A stretch of DNA of 64,000 bases from Halobacteriovoraceae bacterium (GTDB lineage: Bacteria > Bdellovibrionota > Bacteriovoracia > Bacteriovoracales > Bacteriovoracaceae), in NCBI GenBank assembly GCA_020635115.1, contig JACKAK010000009.1, forward strand, positions 62,001-126,000, read 5' to 3'. The notes under the pieces are model-generated. The model ran no database searches, was not told the origin of the DNA, and saw nothing but the letters and a program-made list of their open reading frames with translations. Numbering within the stretch: position 1 is the stretch's first letter; the number at the start of each line of letters is the position of its first letter. Shown in pieces: positions 53,205-61,943 of the stretch. A program made the translations under genes and the position numbers.

Positions 53205-53420
53205 TTAGATTCCAATGGGATGACAAGAAATTACATCATCTGGACCTATTGAATGTGTATGTGATGATCTCCAAATTAGTTTCACATTATAATCAATATC
53301 AGTCCATGCTATTAATTTTTAAACTTGTCTTAAGTCTACTAATTGTAATTTATAATCATCTTCATATTTTCCAAAGAAAACCAGTTGGGGAGTTCTTTTG
53401 TAGACAGGAAAGCTTAAACG
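53205..53420 (-). pseudogene. Unidentified gene remnant
   Basis: On the minus strand a frame reads RLSFPVYKRTPQLVFFGKYE, continues to an in-frame TAA, and resumes with KLIAWTDIDYNVKLIWRSS to a final TAA at 53205. The composition is protein-like, but there is no start codon and the family is unknown. It fills the 237-base gap after the small secreted protein. Confidence 0.35.
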
Positions 53421-53791
53421 TTTAAGACCTGTTTAGGTAATTCTTCTTGTTCACAATATTTTTTTGAATTTTTATCGAGTAGTCCAATCAAACAAGGGAT
53501 TCCGATAACTATAAGTAAGCTAGGTAACATTAATCCAGATAATATGATTCCTGTTATCCAGGCCCAATATTTACCTTCTTTTAGGGCAAGTGATACTTTT
53601 GAGTAAAGTATGGCAAAAGCAAAAAGGAATATTCCAAGAACGATAAATGTAATCAAATTAAATGCGTTAAAATTGTGGCCATTGTTTGAAAAAATTCCAA
53701 ATACGATAATGAGAATTGAAAATATAGAGTAAAAATAAGACATAATTTTAAAAAGAATAATTGTTATATTTAAAGATTTAGGCATTTCCAT
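53414..53791 (-). CDS. Small three-helix membrane protein
   Basis: The 125-residue protein has helices near 17-33, 44-65 and 78-105, and an acidic, soluble C-terminus. No catalytic residues are evident, and no family is recognised. It lies downstream of the Tad-linked lipoprotein gene on the same strand with a 129-base gap, so it is probably transcribed on its own. Confidence 0.5.
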   Translation of the reverse strand: MEMPKSLNITIILFKIMSYFYSIFSILIIVFGIFSNNGHNFNAFNLITFIVLGIFLFAFAILYSKVSLALKEGKYWAWITGIILSGLMLPSLLIVIGIPCLIGLLDKNSKKYCEQEELPKQVLNV

Positions 53792-53920
53792 TTTATTGCT
53801 CCAGTTAAATTATTAGTCATTTGAACAATAAACATTCAAAAGCTGATAAAAACAAGAGCTTTGAAAAAAATACCTTGATTAATTCAAATATGAAAAGTGA
53901 TTTATTGTAAATAGAATGAA

Positions 53921-54205
53921 CTATTCACAGAGATAAGCAGTTGAATGTACTTTCCATTCCTTCCCGTTTCGAAATTCTTCATCAAATGTAATTGCATTTG
54001 CACCCTGATCACCTGCTAGATTTCGGGCGTGATTTTTGGCCAAATCTAAACTCCCATTATCATTGATCCCAATAACTTTTGTGACAACTTCACAATTACT
54101 TTTTTTAGTTGGCATGACCTTAACATTTTTTCCCGCTGTTAATTTAGTTTTTGAGACGGAACAACTGGCGATTATCATGGCCATGAGGATGATTATTTTT
54201 TTCAT
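53921..54205 (-). CDS. Small lipoprotein, DUF4156-like
   Basis: A short signal peptide ends in the lipobox MIIASC. The mature part has KKSNCEVVTKVIG, then NHARNLAGDQGANAITF and a final Cys: the same Cys / VxG / Ala / GANA pattern as the protein at 9780-10130. AGGAG lies upstream of ATG 54205. The gene overlaps the 3' end of the CpaF gene by 62 bases, an unusually long overlap, and closes the Tad operon. Confidence 0.65.
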   Translation of the reverse strand: MKKIIILMAMIIASCSVSKTKLTAGKNVKVMPTKKSNCEVVTKVIGINDNGSLDLAKNHARNLAGDQGANAITFDEEFRNGKEWKVHSTAYLCE

Positions 54206-55292
54206 TTAATAGACTCCTATTCTTAAAGACCTCTATATGTTCATAGATAGGCCCATGAAGGTCAAGTCCTTTTAGAAGAATAACTTCTAGGATTCTTTTA
54301 TTTTCCATATGGATAACAATATCAATTTGAGAAACAAGAGTCTGTTTTAGGGCATCGTAATGGATAAAAGGACGCGAAGAGTAAAATGCATACAGATTTA
54401 TTAATCTATTTATAGAATCCACAGCACTGTTAGCATGGAGAGTAGAGATAACTCCTTTTTGTCCAGTATTTAGATTTGTGATAAGTCCATCAACTTCACT
54501 TCCTCTGATTTCACCAATTAGCGTACGTGAAGGAGACATTCTTAGGGAATACGAAAGCAGTTGTTGTTGGTTATTATTTTCATCAGAGAGCAAATAAGTA
54601 ACATAGTTAGAATCGATTTGAATTTCTCTCGTATCTTCGATGCAAATAATATGTTCATCATTATTAAAATAATTTGTAAGACAATTAAGCAATGTTGTTT
54701 TTCCACTTGAAGTCATTCCTGTTATTAAGATATTCATTTTTTTTTGAATGATTCCTTTGAGAAATTCTAATTGCTCAGAAGAAAAATTAAATTGTTCAAT
54801 TCCAATTTGTTCAGTTCTGTTCTTTCTAAAAAATGCTTTAGGATTTCCATTATTTATTGAAGGATGTATTAGTGAAATTCTGTATTTTTGTGAATTTATT
54901 GTACTTTGAAATGACACAAAAACGTGTTTGGCATTCCATTCCTGTTTTTCTCGGATGACTAAGATTTCAAGAAGGTACGGCAGATAGTTTATTTTAACAT
55001 AATTTGGAGAGCTTGGAATTTTCTGAATTTGATTTTCAGAATGAATAATAATTTCATCAAATTCTTGATCTAATAGTAAAATGAGATCATTTAAATTCAA
55101 AAGATTTTCTAAAAAAATCGCAATAAATTCTTTTGATCTTTGATCAAGTAATATAGAATAGAGAAATTCGAAGTGTACCAAAAACTCTTCTGTTTGAGGT
55201 AGATTTTCTTTTTTAAGAAAGACATCTAAACACTCTAATGTTTTTGATGTCAAATAATCTTCATTACAACTATATATTTTCTCGTATTTCAT
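54144..55292 (-). CDS. cpaF: CpaF/TadA-type pilus secretion ATPase
   Basis: The 382-residue protein has the GspE/CpaF landmarks. Walker A is GMTSSGKTTLLNCL and the Asp-box region is ICIEDTREIQ. Walker B and His box are RTLIGEIRGSEVDGLI and GVISTLHANSAVDSINRL. It powers Flp pilus assembly from the cytoplasm. Length is short for CpaF (usually 420-500); the N-terminal domain is reduced. The last 25 residues run over the start of the lipoprotein gene and look unconserved. It overlaps the secretin gene by four bases. Confidence 0.85.
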   Translation of the reverse strand: MKYEKIYSCNEDYLTSKTLECLDVFLKKENLPQTEEFLVHFEFLYSILLDQRSKEFIAIFLENLLNLNDLILLLDQEFDEIIIHSENQIQKIPSSPNYVKINYLPYLLEILVIREKQEWNAKHVFVSFQSTINSQKYRISLIHPSINNGNPKAFFRKNRTEQIGIEQFNFSSEQLEFLKGIIQKKMNILITGMTSSGKTTLLNCLTNYFNNDEHIICIEDTREIQIDSNYVTYLLSDENNNQQQLLSYSLRMSPSRTLIGEIRGSEVDGLITNLNTGQKGVISTLHANSAVDSINRLINLYAFYSSRPFIHYDALKQTLVSQIDIVIHMENKRILEVILLKGLDLHGPIYEHIEVFKNRSLLNEKNNHPHGHDNRQLFRLKN

Positions 55293-56839
55293 AAAAACAT
55301 CTCTTCAAGGGTTGCATAAACGACAAAACGCTTTATAACTTGGTGGTCATTTTGATATGAGAATAAATTACCCAGATAGGGAATATTTCCGAGAACTGGA
55401 ATAAAAATTTTAGTTTTAATTAGAGAAGTGTGATTTAAATCAAAAAGTAAAATAGGTTTCTTTGGAGAGATAAATATTTCTGATTTGCCTTTTGCTCCTG
55501 AAATAGATTCAGATTCGTTTTTATGTGTGGACTGTGTAGAATATATCAATTTGTATTGTTCCTCCTCTTTTTTTAATTTGAAATTCATCTTTAGACCAGA
55601 GAATTTCCAATTTGAAGAAATCTGTCCATTTTCTTTGAAACTCTTATACTCGTTATCTTGCCCAAGTGAAAAAGAAGAATCCTTGTCTAATAGAATTTGC
55701 AAACGTTGTGTATGTTCTTTAGAGATCTTAACAGTGGATTCATCGATAAAGATATTTCTTTTGGCCAAAATCTGGTTAAAACTTTCATGTAGTATTTCTT
55801 CATAAGTAAGAATTATACTATTAAGTCCAATATCAAAATTTTGCTCATCGACATTATCAAACTCAAGATACTTCACAAAGAGAATGTAATTCTTTTTTTC
55901 ACTTTTCGATTTATCTATTTTTATAAATTTTATGAAATATAATTCATTCAATTCATTTTTTTCTTCTATGCGAGGGGGGTCATTTTTGGGGTAATAACAT
56001 TCAAATACGATTTTCTTCAAACGACATGAATAATTTAAATGTTGATGATCAAACAAATGTCTTATGAGTTGAAGTTTTTTTTCGTCCGCCAAATTTTTTG
56101 CAAGGGTTAGTTTGTCCATGGAAAAAGAGTGTTCTTGAGATAAAGTAATAACTTTTTTGTAGACATCCTCATTGTCTATGAGTCCACTTACAGAAATTTT
56201 TTGATTTAAATAAACAGTATTTAAATTTAATTCAGACATTTGTTGAGAGACTAATGTGTAATCATCAAATTTTTTCTTGGGTATTACGACCAAGTCATAG
56301 GTTGTAAGAGTTGGATTCCAGACTAAGATTTGAGATATTCCTAATTTAACACCTTTAAGTACTAAGATTTTTTTATTTGGTATGTATTTCCCATTAGCGA
56401 TATCAGGTTGTGAGACAGAAAAATTTTGGAGGTTTGGTAATTTTAGTATTTTTGTTTCACCTATGCGCGTTATGATTCGCCTAGAGTAGTCTATCGCTCT
56501 TAAATCCTCCACATTTGAATCCTTTTCCAAGGCCATAGAGGAATTGAAATTGACAAGTAATAGCAGACCCGGTAGAAGATATTGTCTTATACGTAGATTG
56601 AATGGTTTTCTTAGTCCAAATAGGGGTTGAATTATGGTATCTAGAACAAAAGTGACAAGAAATAGAAGAGTAAGTAAAAAGAAAAAGGCCGGGCAAAAAA
56701 GAAAGGCCGCGAATAAAAATAAAGGGACAACTCCCAAGTTCGCAATCCACCAAAAATAATTAGCAAAGTTTAAATAGTAGATATTTTTTCTTGCTTGAGC
56801 AACCTTGAGTTGCTCTTTTTTTATTTGAGTAGTTTTCAA
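55289..56839 (-). CDS. Tad secretin (CpaC/RcpA-like) with unusual N-terminal membrane region
   Basis: The start TTG 56839 has GAGG behind it and overlaps the upstream stop as TTGA, so the long N-terminus is real. Residues about 28-75 hold two membrane helices, and residues 85-103 resemble a signal sequence ending SSMALEK. Then come the pilus N-domain (IGETKILKLPNLQNFSVSQPD), a BON-like repeat (VYLNQKISVSGLIDNEDVYKKV), and a secretin core. The core ends in FIPVLGNIPYLGNLFSY, the secretin signature. Most secretins carry only a cleavable signal, so the extra 80 residues are unusual. Confidence 0.7.
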   Translation of the reverse strand: MKTTQIKKEQLKVAQARKNIYYLNFANYFWWIANLGVVPLFLFAAFLFCPAFFFLLTLLFLVTFVLDTIIQPLFGLRKPFNLRIRQYLLPGLLLLVNFNSSMALEKDSNVEDLRAIDYSRRIITRIGETKILKLPNLQNFSVSQPDIANGKYIPNKKILVLKGVKLGISQILVWNPTLTTYDLVVIPKKKFDDYTLVSQQMSELNLNTVYLNQKISVSGLIDNEDVYKKVITLSQEHSFSMDKLTLAKNLADEKKLQLIRHLFDHQHLNYSCRLKKIVFECYYPKNDPPRIEEKNELNELYFIKFIKIDKSKSEKKNYILFVKYLEFDNVDEQNFDIGLNSIILTYEEILHESFNQILAKRNIFIDESTVKISKEHTQRLQILLDKDSSFSLGQDNEYKSFKENGQISSNWKFSGLKMNFKLKKEEEQYKLIYSTQSTHKNESESISGAKGKSEIFISPKKPILLFDLNHTSLIKTKIFIPVLGNIPYLGNLFSYQNDHQVIKRFVVYATLEEMFL

Positions 56840-57129
56840 ATGGACCTCATTTCATTAAAAAATTGATTTAAATCTTCTGCAAGTCTTGCAGTTGCTTTTT
56901 GTCGAATGATTTCCCCTTTTTTCGAACATAACTTGATAAGTGCCCTTTTTGGTTTTTCACATTTTAGTTGTTCCTTATTAAAAAGAAAGTCAGAAGCTTT
57001 TAGGCCATATTCTTTTATAAGAATAGATCCAATCGTTTTTGCCATTTTCGAATTCATTTGCAGCTCAATAATCTCAGCTTTAGCTCCAAAACACATTGAG
57101 ATTAACAAGCACTTAAAGATGTATTTCAT
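56836..57129 (-). CDS. Small secreted Tad-locus protein
   Basis: This 97-residue protein has a signal peptide (KYIFKCLLISMCFGAKAE) and a lysine-rich mature part with two cysteines (LKCEK, KLCSK). GAGG precedes ATG 57129. It overlaps both neighbours (17 and 4 bases) inside the Tad operon. No family recognised. A periplasmic pilotin or assembly factor is conceivable but unproven. Confidence 0.55.
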   Translation of the reverse strand: MKYIFKCLLISMCFGAKAEIIELQMNSKMAKTIGSILIKEYGLKASDFLFNKEQLKCEKPKRALIKLCSKKGEIIRQKATARLAEDLNQFFNEMRSI

Positions 57130-57574
57130 AATTAATTTTCCTCTTAGGTTTTTTGATTTTTTTAATGAGATCTGTACGTGTTACGGGAAATGCCAGTAGG
57201 CCGTCTTTTTCTTTACTAATAGCATCTATCAAATGTTTATCACTAATTTGAACCATAAAAATAGTTTCATCCTTGTTTGATTCATCATTTATTTTTTCAA
57301 GGATAACGGCCCTTTTTGAAATGATATTGAAATCTCTATCTGTAAGTATCACTTCACTTCCTTGCTCAGTAAGTTTTGTATAGTTCTTTATTTTTAGTGC
57401 TATATGTTTAAATCCCTCGGGAATGATTTTATTACTCTCTGCAGGTGGAAAAGCTATTAAATAAGTAATCGAATTTGTTAAAAGAAGAGCAATAAAAAAT
57501 TTTACCATCATAATTTTATCTAATTTTGATTCCTTAACCAAAAAACGGTTTTCTTGACTTAGATTTTCTTCCAT
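57113..57574 (-). CDS. CpaB/RcpC-like Tad assembly protein
   Basis: ATG 57574 with GGAG upstream gives 153 residues; the longer frame to 57667 conflicts with the 43-codon gene. One membrane helix (about 22-40, FFIALLLTNSITYLIAF) is followed by a periplasmic part. SEVILTDRDFNIISKRAVILEKIND and then FMVQISDKHLIDAIS and GLLAFPVT resemble the C-terminal half of CpaB/RcpC. The usual SAF domain is short. It would sit in the inner membrane beside the secretin. The similarity is modest. Confidence 0.45.
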   Translation of the reverse strand: MEENLSQENRFLVKESKLDKIMMVKFFIALLLTNSITYLIAFPPAESNKIIPEGFKHIALKIKNYTKLTEQGSEVILTDRDFNIISKRAVILEKINDESNKDETIFMVQISDKHLIDAISKEKDGLLAFPVTRTDLIKKIKKPKRKINYEIHL

Positions 57575-57690
57575 TGTTGATTGAACTCCATACGTAGCTT
57601 TTGTCTCATTTGAGAGTGTTTTAGGAGATTGTTGTATAGGAAAACTATCACATAAATGAGAAAGCAAGTTGCAAATACCGCCTCAATCAT
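57559..57690 (-). CDS. 43-residue membrane protein in the Tad operon
   Basis: A short frame begins ATG 57690, overlapping the upstream stop as ATGA. It has one helix at its very N-terminus (MIEAVFATCFLIYVIVFLYN) and a basic tail (RQKLRMEFNQQWKK). Its stop overlaps the CpaB-like gene by 16 bases. The tight coupling on both sides supports a real gene. It might be a minor pilin-like subunit, with the Glu near the start recalling the conserved Glu of processed pilins, but there is no leader. Confidence 0.55.
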   Translation of the reverse strand: MIEAVFATCFLIYVIVFLYNNLLKHSQMRQKLRMEFNQQWKKI

Positions 57691-58253
57691 TGCATACCCT
57701 CTATTGTGATTTCCTTTACGTCTGATGATACATCTCCTGTACTTGTATTAAATTCAACTGTAACTTTTTCATTAGTCACTCTAGATTTAAAATAAATCGA
57801 TCTAAACGAACTGTTCGTTATAGGTAAACCTTCTAAATCGCGAAAAAGTTGAGCTAAACTTCCTTTGAATGGAATGTTTTTTAAGTCAAAAATATCTGAA
57901 TGTGGAGAGCAATATTTATGTAAGCCGATATTTGTCAAAAATAATATATGTCTGGCATCTTGAAAATTTTGAATTGCTATGATGAGATTTGTCGTCATCG
58001 TTGCAGTTTGTGGAGATAATAAACCAAGTTTTACTAATTTTAAAGAATCACTCGAAATATTAATATCGTGAATATAGGTCTTATATTCTTTAGTTTTATA
58101 CTTAACACAAAGTAGAAATTTATATTGAGCACGAGTAGCGAGAAGTGTTTTTTTCGAAATACCTAAACAGAGTACACTTAGTAAAAAGATAATATTAATC
58201 ATTAATATATAAGAAATTGTACTGAAACCCTTATTGTGAATATTCTTCTTCAA
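57687..58253 (-). CDS. TadE-like minor pilin
   Basis: TTG 58253 behind GAGG gives a short leader MKKNIHNKG followed by FSTISYILMINIIFLL. That is a prepilin-peptidase-type site (Gly then a hydrophobic helix) like TadE/TadF pseudopilins. The mature domain (about 165 residues) is soluble and has two cysteines. It overlaps the upstream gene by 23 bases and the 43-codon gene by four. A longer start at 58307 would hide the leader and is rejected. Confidence 0.6.
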   Translation of the reverse strand: MKKNIHNKGFSTISYILMINIIFLLSVLCLGISKKTLLATRAQYKFLLCVKYKTKEYKTYIHDINISSDSLKLVKLGLLSPQTATMTTNLIIAIQNFQDARHILFLTNIGLHKYCSPHSDIFDLKNIPFKGSLAQLFRDLEGLPITNSSFRSIYFKSRVTNEKVTVEFNTSTGDVSSDVKEITIEGMQ

Positions 58254-58524
58254 GATTATATTCCTCAAGATATAAAATTTTTTTCTTGTGATTAACTTTA
58301 AGTTCAATGTTATTTTTCAATGTAAAAATATTGTTAAAGGAGTATTCATAATTATTTGAACAAATTGAAAAACGTTTAATCTCTTTACCTTTAAGCATTA
58401 CAGAGGACATTTCATAAATCCATTTTTGATCGAATTGTATACCGCAAAATGTTTTTATGACTGGTTTATGAGCTAAAGTAAAAAAAGTCATAAAGAGGGT
58501 GAAGGATAAAACCGACTGGATCAT
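58231..58524 (-). CDS. Small membrane-anchored Tad-locus protein
   Basis: ATG 58524 overlaps the stop of the flp gene as TAATG, so it is chosen over the TTG at 58530. The 97-residue protein has one N-terminal helix (VLSFTLFMTFFTLAH), two cysteines, and a beta-rich tail. It may be a pseudopilin lacking an obvious leader. Function unknown; the context is pilus assembly. Confidence 0.55.
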   Translation of the reverse strand: MIQSVLSFTLFMTFFTLAHKPVIKTFCGIQFDQKWIYEMSSVMLKGKEIKRFSICSNNYEYSFNNIFTLKNNIELKVNHKKKILYLEEYNLEEEYSQ

Positions 58525-58694
58525 TACCAAATTCGGATCTGCTTATCTATTTTTTTTTCCATCAGTTCGATTTTCTTTTTGATCGTTCCGCCATATTGTT
58601 TAACCGCGAATAGGCAAAAAATGCCTATCAGAGATGAAAGAATGACATACTCCATAACTCCTTGACCTCTTGAATTTTTTATCAATTTTTTCAT
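58524..58694 (-). CDS. flp: Flp-type major pilin precursor, 56 aa
   Basis: A 56-codon gene begins at ATG 58694, with GGGGA ten bases upstream. The peptide starts MKKLIKNSRG followed by QGVMEYVILSSL. That is the Flp prepilin site, cleaved after Gly, with the conserved Glu and Tyr at positions +5/+6 of the mature chain. The mature pilin is 46 residues with one helix and a Lys-rich tail. It heads the Tad operon, as flp normally does. The family call rests on this motif and on neighbouring cpaF and secretin genes. Confidence 0.85.
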   Translation of the reverse strand: MKKLIKNSRGQGVMEYVILSSLIGIFCLFAVKQYGGTIKKKIELMEKKIDKQIRIW

Positions 58695-58867
58695 ATAGAT
58701 ATCCCCATTTCGTTAGTGTTGGAGGTGTTATGGCATTTTTTATTCCAATAACGAAGTAAAGTATGTGGTTATTTTATAATTGAAATTTGGTACTAAATCT
58801 AAGCTACTGGTATTATTGCAAAAAAAGCCTATTGCAAGAAATTTCACTACTGATTAGAATTTTTAAT

Positions 58868-59563
58868 ATGAATGAAAAAACTAAATTATTTATTTTTGAT
58901 CGTGTAGAAGTTATCTTGATCTTTCTATTTATGATCATGATTGCAATCACTTCATTTGTGTTTGGGGTGAGAGTTGGTAAAAAAATACCTTACGCTCAAG
59001 CAGGGCTCACTCAGCAAGATAGAATGACTATAGAGATGAAATCCAAGGAAGAAGAGAGGGTTGAAAAAGTTCTTGAGGATGAAAAACAAAAAATCCAGAA
59101 ATCTGCCGATATTGGGTCACAATTGGAACATAAATTAATCGAGGAGATGAAAAAAGTTGGAGAGGGTAGATTAGAAAAAGAAGTTCCACAAGTTAATAAT
59201 ATGAAAGAGGAAATTGAGGTTGAAACTCCATCAGTAACAGATGCACTTGAAAAATTCAAAAATAATTCAGATGTAAATCAACAAAGTCCAGTTGATAATC
59301 AGGAAAAAGAAAATAAAGAATTAAGTGGTAAATATACAATTCAGCTTGCCTCATATAAGAGCTATTCAGATGCTGAAGAATTTGCTCAATCGTATAAGAT
59401 GTTAGGTTATTCTCCGATTATTAATGAAGTAGAGCTTGAAGGAAAAGGAACTTGGTTTAGAGTTTCTCTGGGAGCTTTTGAATCAATCAATGAAGCTAAG
59501 AAATTTATTGTTGACAAAAAAAGTCTCTTTACGGGCTCGAAATATACAATTAGTACTCTTTAG
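58868..59563 (+). CDS. SPOR-domain membrane protein
   Basis: ATG 58868 starts a 231-residue protein: short cytoplasmic N-terminus, one membrane helix (VILIFLFMIMIAITSFVFGV), a long Lys/Glu linker, and a C-terminal SPOR domain. The latter shows YTIQLASYKSYSDAEEFAQSYK, then FRVSLGAFESINEAKKF. SPOR domains bind denuded glycan strands at division sites. A longer upstream frame (58787) lacks support. The gene is divergent from flp, and its stop overlaps the convergent gene by four bases. Confidence 0.85.
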   Translation: MNEKTKLFIFDRVEVILIFLFMIMIAITSFVFGVRVGKKIPYAQAGLTQQDRMTIEMKSKEEERVEKVLEDEKQKIQKSADIGSQLEHKLIEEMKKVGEGRLEKEVPQVNNMKEEIEVETPSVTDALEKFKNNSDVNQQSPVDNQEKENKELSGKYTIQLASYKSYSDAEEFAQSYKMLGYSPIINEVELEGKGTWFRVSLGAFESINEAKKFIVDKKSLFTGSKYTISTL

Positions 59564-61494
59564 AGGGCTTCATAATTATCAGAACTAGAAATATTATCTA
59601 AATCTACAACATCGATAATGACATATCCTGATGAATCTTGCGCATATAGTTTTTTATTTGAAGAATCAACATATAGGTCATAATAAACGGATTCATAGGA
59701 ATAATATATCGTTTTTAAGACTGGCGAACTTTTGGTTGAGACATTCACAATATGTAATCCATTCCAGTCTGTTCCGAAGTAAAGATAATCTCCATCAACA
59801 AATAGGGAATATATGTCATCATCATAGGGATAGGATCCAATAAATTGTGCATAAGAAGGTGAATTCAGATCATAAATTTCTATAGAAGAATAACTATTAA
59901 CTGCATATAAGTAACTTCCGTCACCAAACATTTTATTAATAGAACCACTACTTGGAAAATTTGTTAGATGTAAAATATTATCTTTATCTGAAACATCTAA
60001 TACATCAATTCCATTTGACCCATCTGCTATAAAAGCTATATTTTGATATACATAAATTGCTTCTGTTGTACCTATTGTATTGTAAGAACCTTTGGGGATA
60101 GGTGAGTCTATATTAGTGATATCTAAAATTTCTAAACCATTGTTTGTACTCAAAAGATAGAGATAATTTCCAAATATATTAATTGATTTGTGAATTCTGC
60201 TCCCTAGATCATATATATTTGTTGAAACAATATGTTCTATATTTGAAATATTGATTTTGTAAAGATATTGATCGGACATGACAATGTAGTTATTTCCTAC
60301 AATTTTTGCATCCCTTACGAAAACAGGAAGTTCAATTTTGGTAATGATCTTTGGTTTTTGTGGATCTATTTGGTCAATAACTACCACTCCAAAGTTTTCA
60401 TCAGTAAAAATTAAGTATCGATTATCTTTAATGTGAAAATTATCAGGAATATCTAGAGAGGGAAATCTGTCTTCTTTTGTAGGGGTTAAAGGATCACTCC
60501 CTAAATCTAACATGTAAATCCCCTTGTTTCCATGTGCAGAAAATATTTTGTTTCCACTTCCAAATACTCTTAAGGGGGCCGCATTATTAACATCTGAAAT
60601 TTCAAAAGAGGAATTATTCGTATCATTGCTAATTTGAAAAGATTTCATACCTTGTCCATAAATATAAGCATACAAATAGTCTCCATAGACATCCAATGAA
60701 GTAGCATAATTACTTCCAAGATTTTTAACAAATGTAGGAGATAGTGGATTTGCAACGTCTACAACTTCAATTGGATTTAATCCAAGAAATAACTTATCAC
60801 CACTGATTGCTATATAAGTCAAATTTCCTATTGCTATTGGAGTATAATTTCCACTGTAGGACATGGATGAAGGGTTTTGTACGTCAATAATATCAAGTCC
60901 ATTTGCGGAACTTGAGACATAAGCATATCCTCCGCTTGCAATCACGGAACGATGTGATGAAGTAAAAATGAGATTGCCAATATATGTCGGATCTATTGCT
61001 TCAGAAATATTATAAGAACTTAAACTATTTGTTGTTAGGGCAAAAAGAGTATTCCCTGAAATTGAAATTGGCCTATAGCTTGTAATATTAATATTTATTT
61101 TCGTAATATATTCCGGAATTTTTGGATCATTAAGTATTGAATAAATAGCAATATGACTTCCAGGTGATGAGATGAAGAGGTATCCATCTTTCTCTTCAAT
61201 TTGGCTTAGAACATCATGGTCAATGGGTTGATGATAAACTTGTATAAATTCAGAACCTGAAACATCAAATACAGATAAACCACCTGATCCATGCGTCACA
61301 TATGCATAATCATTTTTGACAAATATATCCAAAACTTCTCCACCTAGAGTAGTTGCTAAACTACTTTGGACAATTTGAGTCAATGAAGGTTGCTCGTTAA
61401 ATTTATCTGAGAAATTTTTATAGTTAACCTTCATACTGCCTATGCCGCAGCTATTAATTATTAAAATTGTAATCAGTAGCAGGAATCTATTCAT
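59560..61494 (-). CDS. LVIVD-repeat beta-propeller lipoprotein
   Basis: The signal peptide ends in a lipobox (IINSCGIG). The rest is a run of repeats of about 40-45 residues, each with a variant of GGLSVFDVSG, NGLDIIDVQNP, NGLEILDITN or NGIDVLDVSD. These are LVIVD-type blades that would form one or two beta-propellers. The protein has 644 residues and is probably on the outer membrane surface, where it could bind other cells or proteins (inference). The gene is alone, with 449 bases upstream. Confidence 0.8.
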   Translation of the reverse strand: MNRFLLLITILIINSCGIGSMKVNYKNFSDKFNEQPSLTQIVQSSLATTLGGEVLDIFVKNDYAYVTHGSGGLSVFDVSGSEFIQVYHQPIDHDVLSQIEEKDGYLFISSPGSHIAIYSILNDPKIPEYITKININITSYRPISISGNTLFALTTNSLSSYNISEAIDPTYIGNLIFTSSHRSVIASGGYAYVSSSANGLDIIDVQNPSSMSYSGNYTPIAIGNLTYIAISGDKLFLGLNPIEVVDVANPLSPTFVKNLGSNYATSLDVYGDYLYAYIYGQGMKSFQISNDTNNSSFEISDVNNAAPLRVFGSGNKIFSAHGNKGIYMLDLGSDPLTPTKEDRFPSLDIPDNFHIKDNRYLIFTDENFGVVVIDQIDPQKPKIITKIELPVFVRDAKIVGNNYIVMSDQYLYKINISNIEHIVSTNIYDLGSRIHKSINIFGNYLYLLSTNNGLEILDITNIDSPIPKGSYNTIGTTEAIYVYQNIAFIADGSNGIDVLDVSDKDNILHLTNFPSSGSINKMFGDGSYLYAVNSYSSIEIYDLNSPSYAQFIGSYPYDDDIYSLFVDGDYLYFGTDWNGLHIVNVSTKSSPVLKTIYYSYESVYYDLYVDSSNKKLYAQDSSGYVIIDVVDLDNISSSDNYEAL

Positions 61495-61943
61495 TTTATT
61501 ATTTTATACTTTTTTCTAAATATCCAAGAATATTAATATAACCTGTTGAAAATATTGAAATATGCTTAAAGCTGAGGTGCCACATAGATTTGTCAAATAT
61601 GCATAGAATGAGCAATGACGACATTTTTTCAATGTTTTTAAGTTTCGAACTCTTATATTGTAAAACTATCCAATTCACTTAATTGTTTGGATAATTTTTC
61701 ATATTGGGATAGTTTTGGTTTATTTGTTTTTTGGATTGAAACGAAAAGAATTGGAATTTAATGATGGTGAACTTTAAAAAAAATTTCCAAAGAGAAAATT
61801 CATTAGAATCCAAATCTAAAAAAATCTACATAAGAGCGAAATAAACTAATACCACCATCAGTTGTTTGGACTTCTTAGTTTGGAAAATAGACTATTGTGT
61901 TAGTATAAGATATATTTTGGCGAATCGTAAAAACGGAGAATAA
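61495..61943. other. 449-base divergent intergenic region with an inverted repeat
   Basis: The region separates the LVIVD gene from manC. It contains a near-perfect inverted repeat: AAAACTATCCAAT (61662-61674) and ATTGGGATAGTTTT (61703-61716), one base unpaired. The 28-base loop includes another GGATA. It lies central to both start sites and could be an operator or an RNA hairpin. Otherwise only a 26-codon frame (near 61764) is seen. Confidence 0.4.
61880..61909 (+). promoter_or_regulatory. Possible sigma-70-type promoter of manC
   Basis: TTGGAA (61880-61885) and TATAAG (61904-61909) are 18 bases apart, 34 bases before the manC start. In such AT-rich DNA chance matches are common, so this is a suggestion only. 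Confidence 0.3.

Noticed and set aside
57575..57667. Upstream extension of the CpaB-like protein
   Set aside because: It overlaps the 43-codon membrane protein gene in another frame; ATG 57574 has GGAG upstream.
58787..58867. 27-residue extension of the SPOR protein
   Set aside because: The start would be a GTG-type codon without ribosome-binding site, and ATG 58868 gives the normal short cytoplasmic tail.
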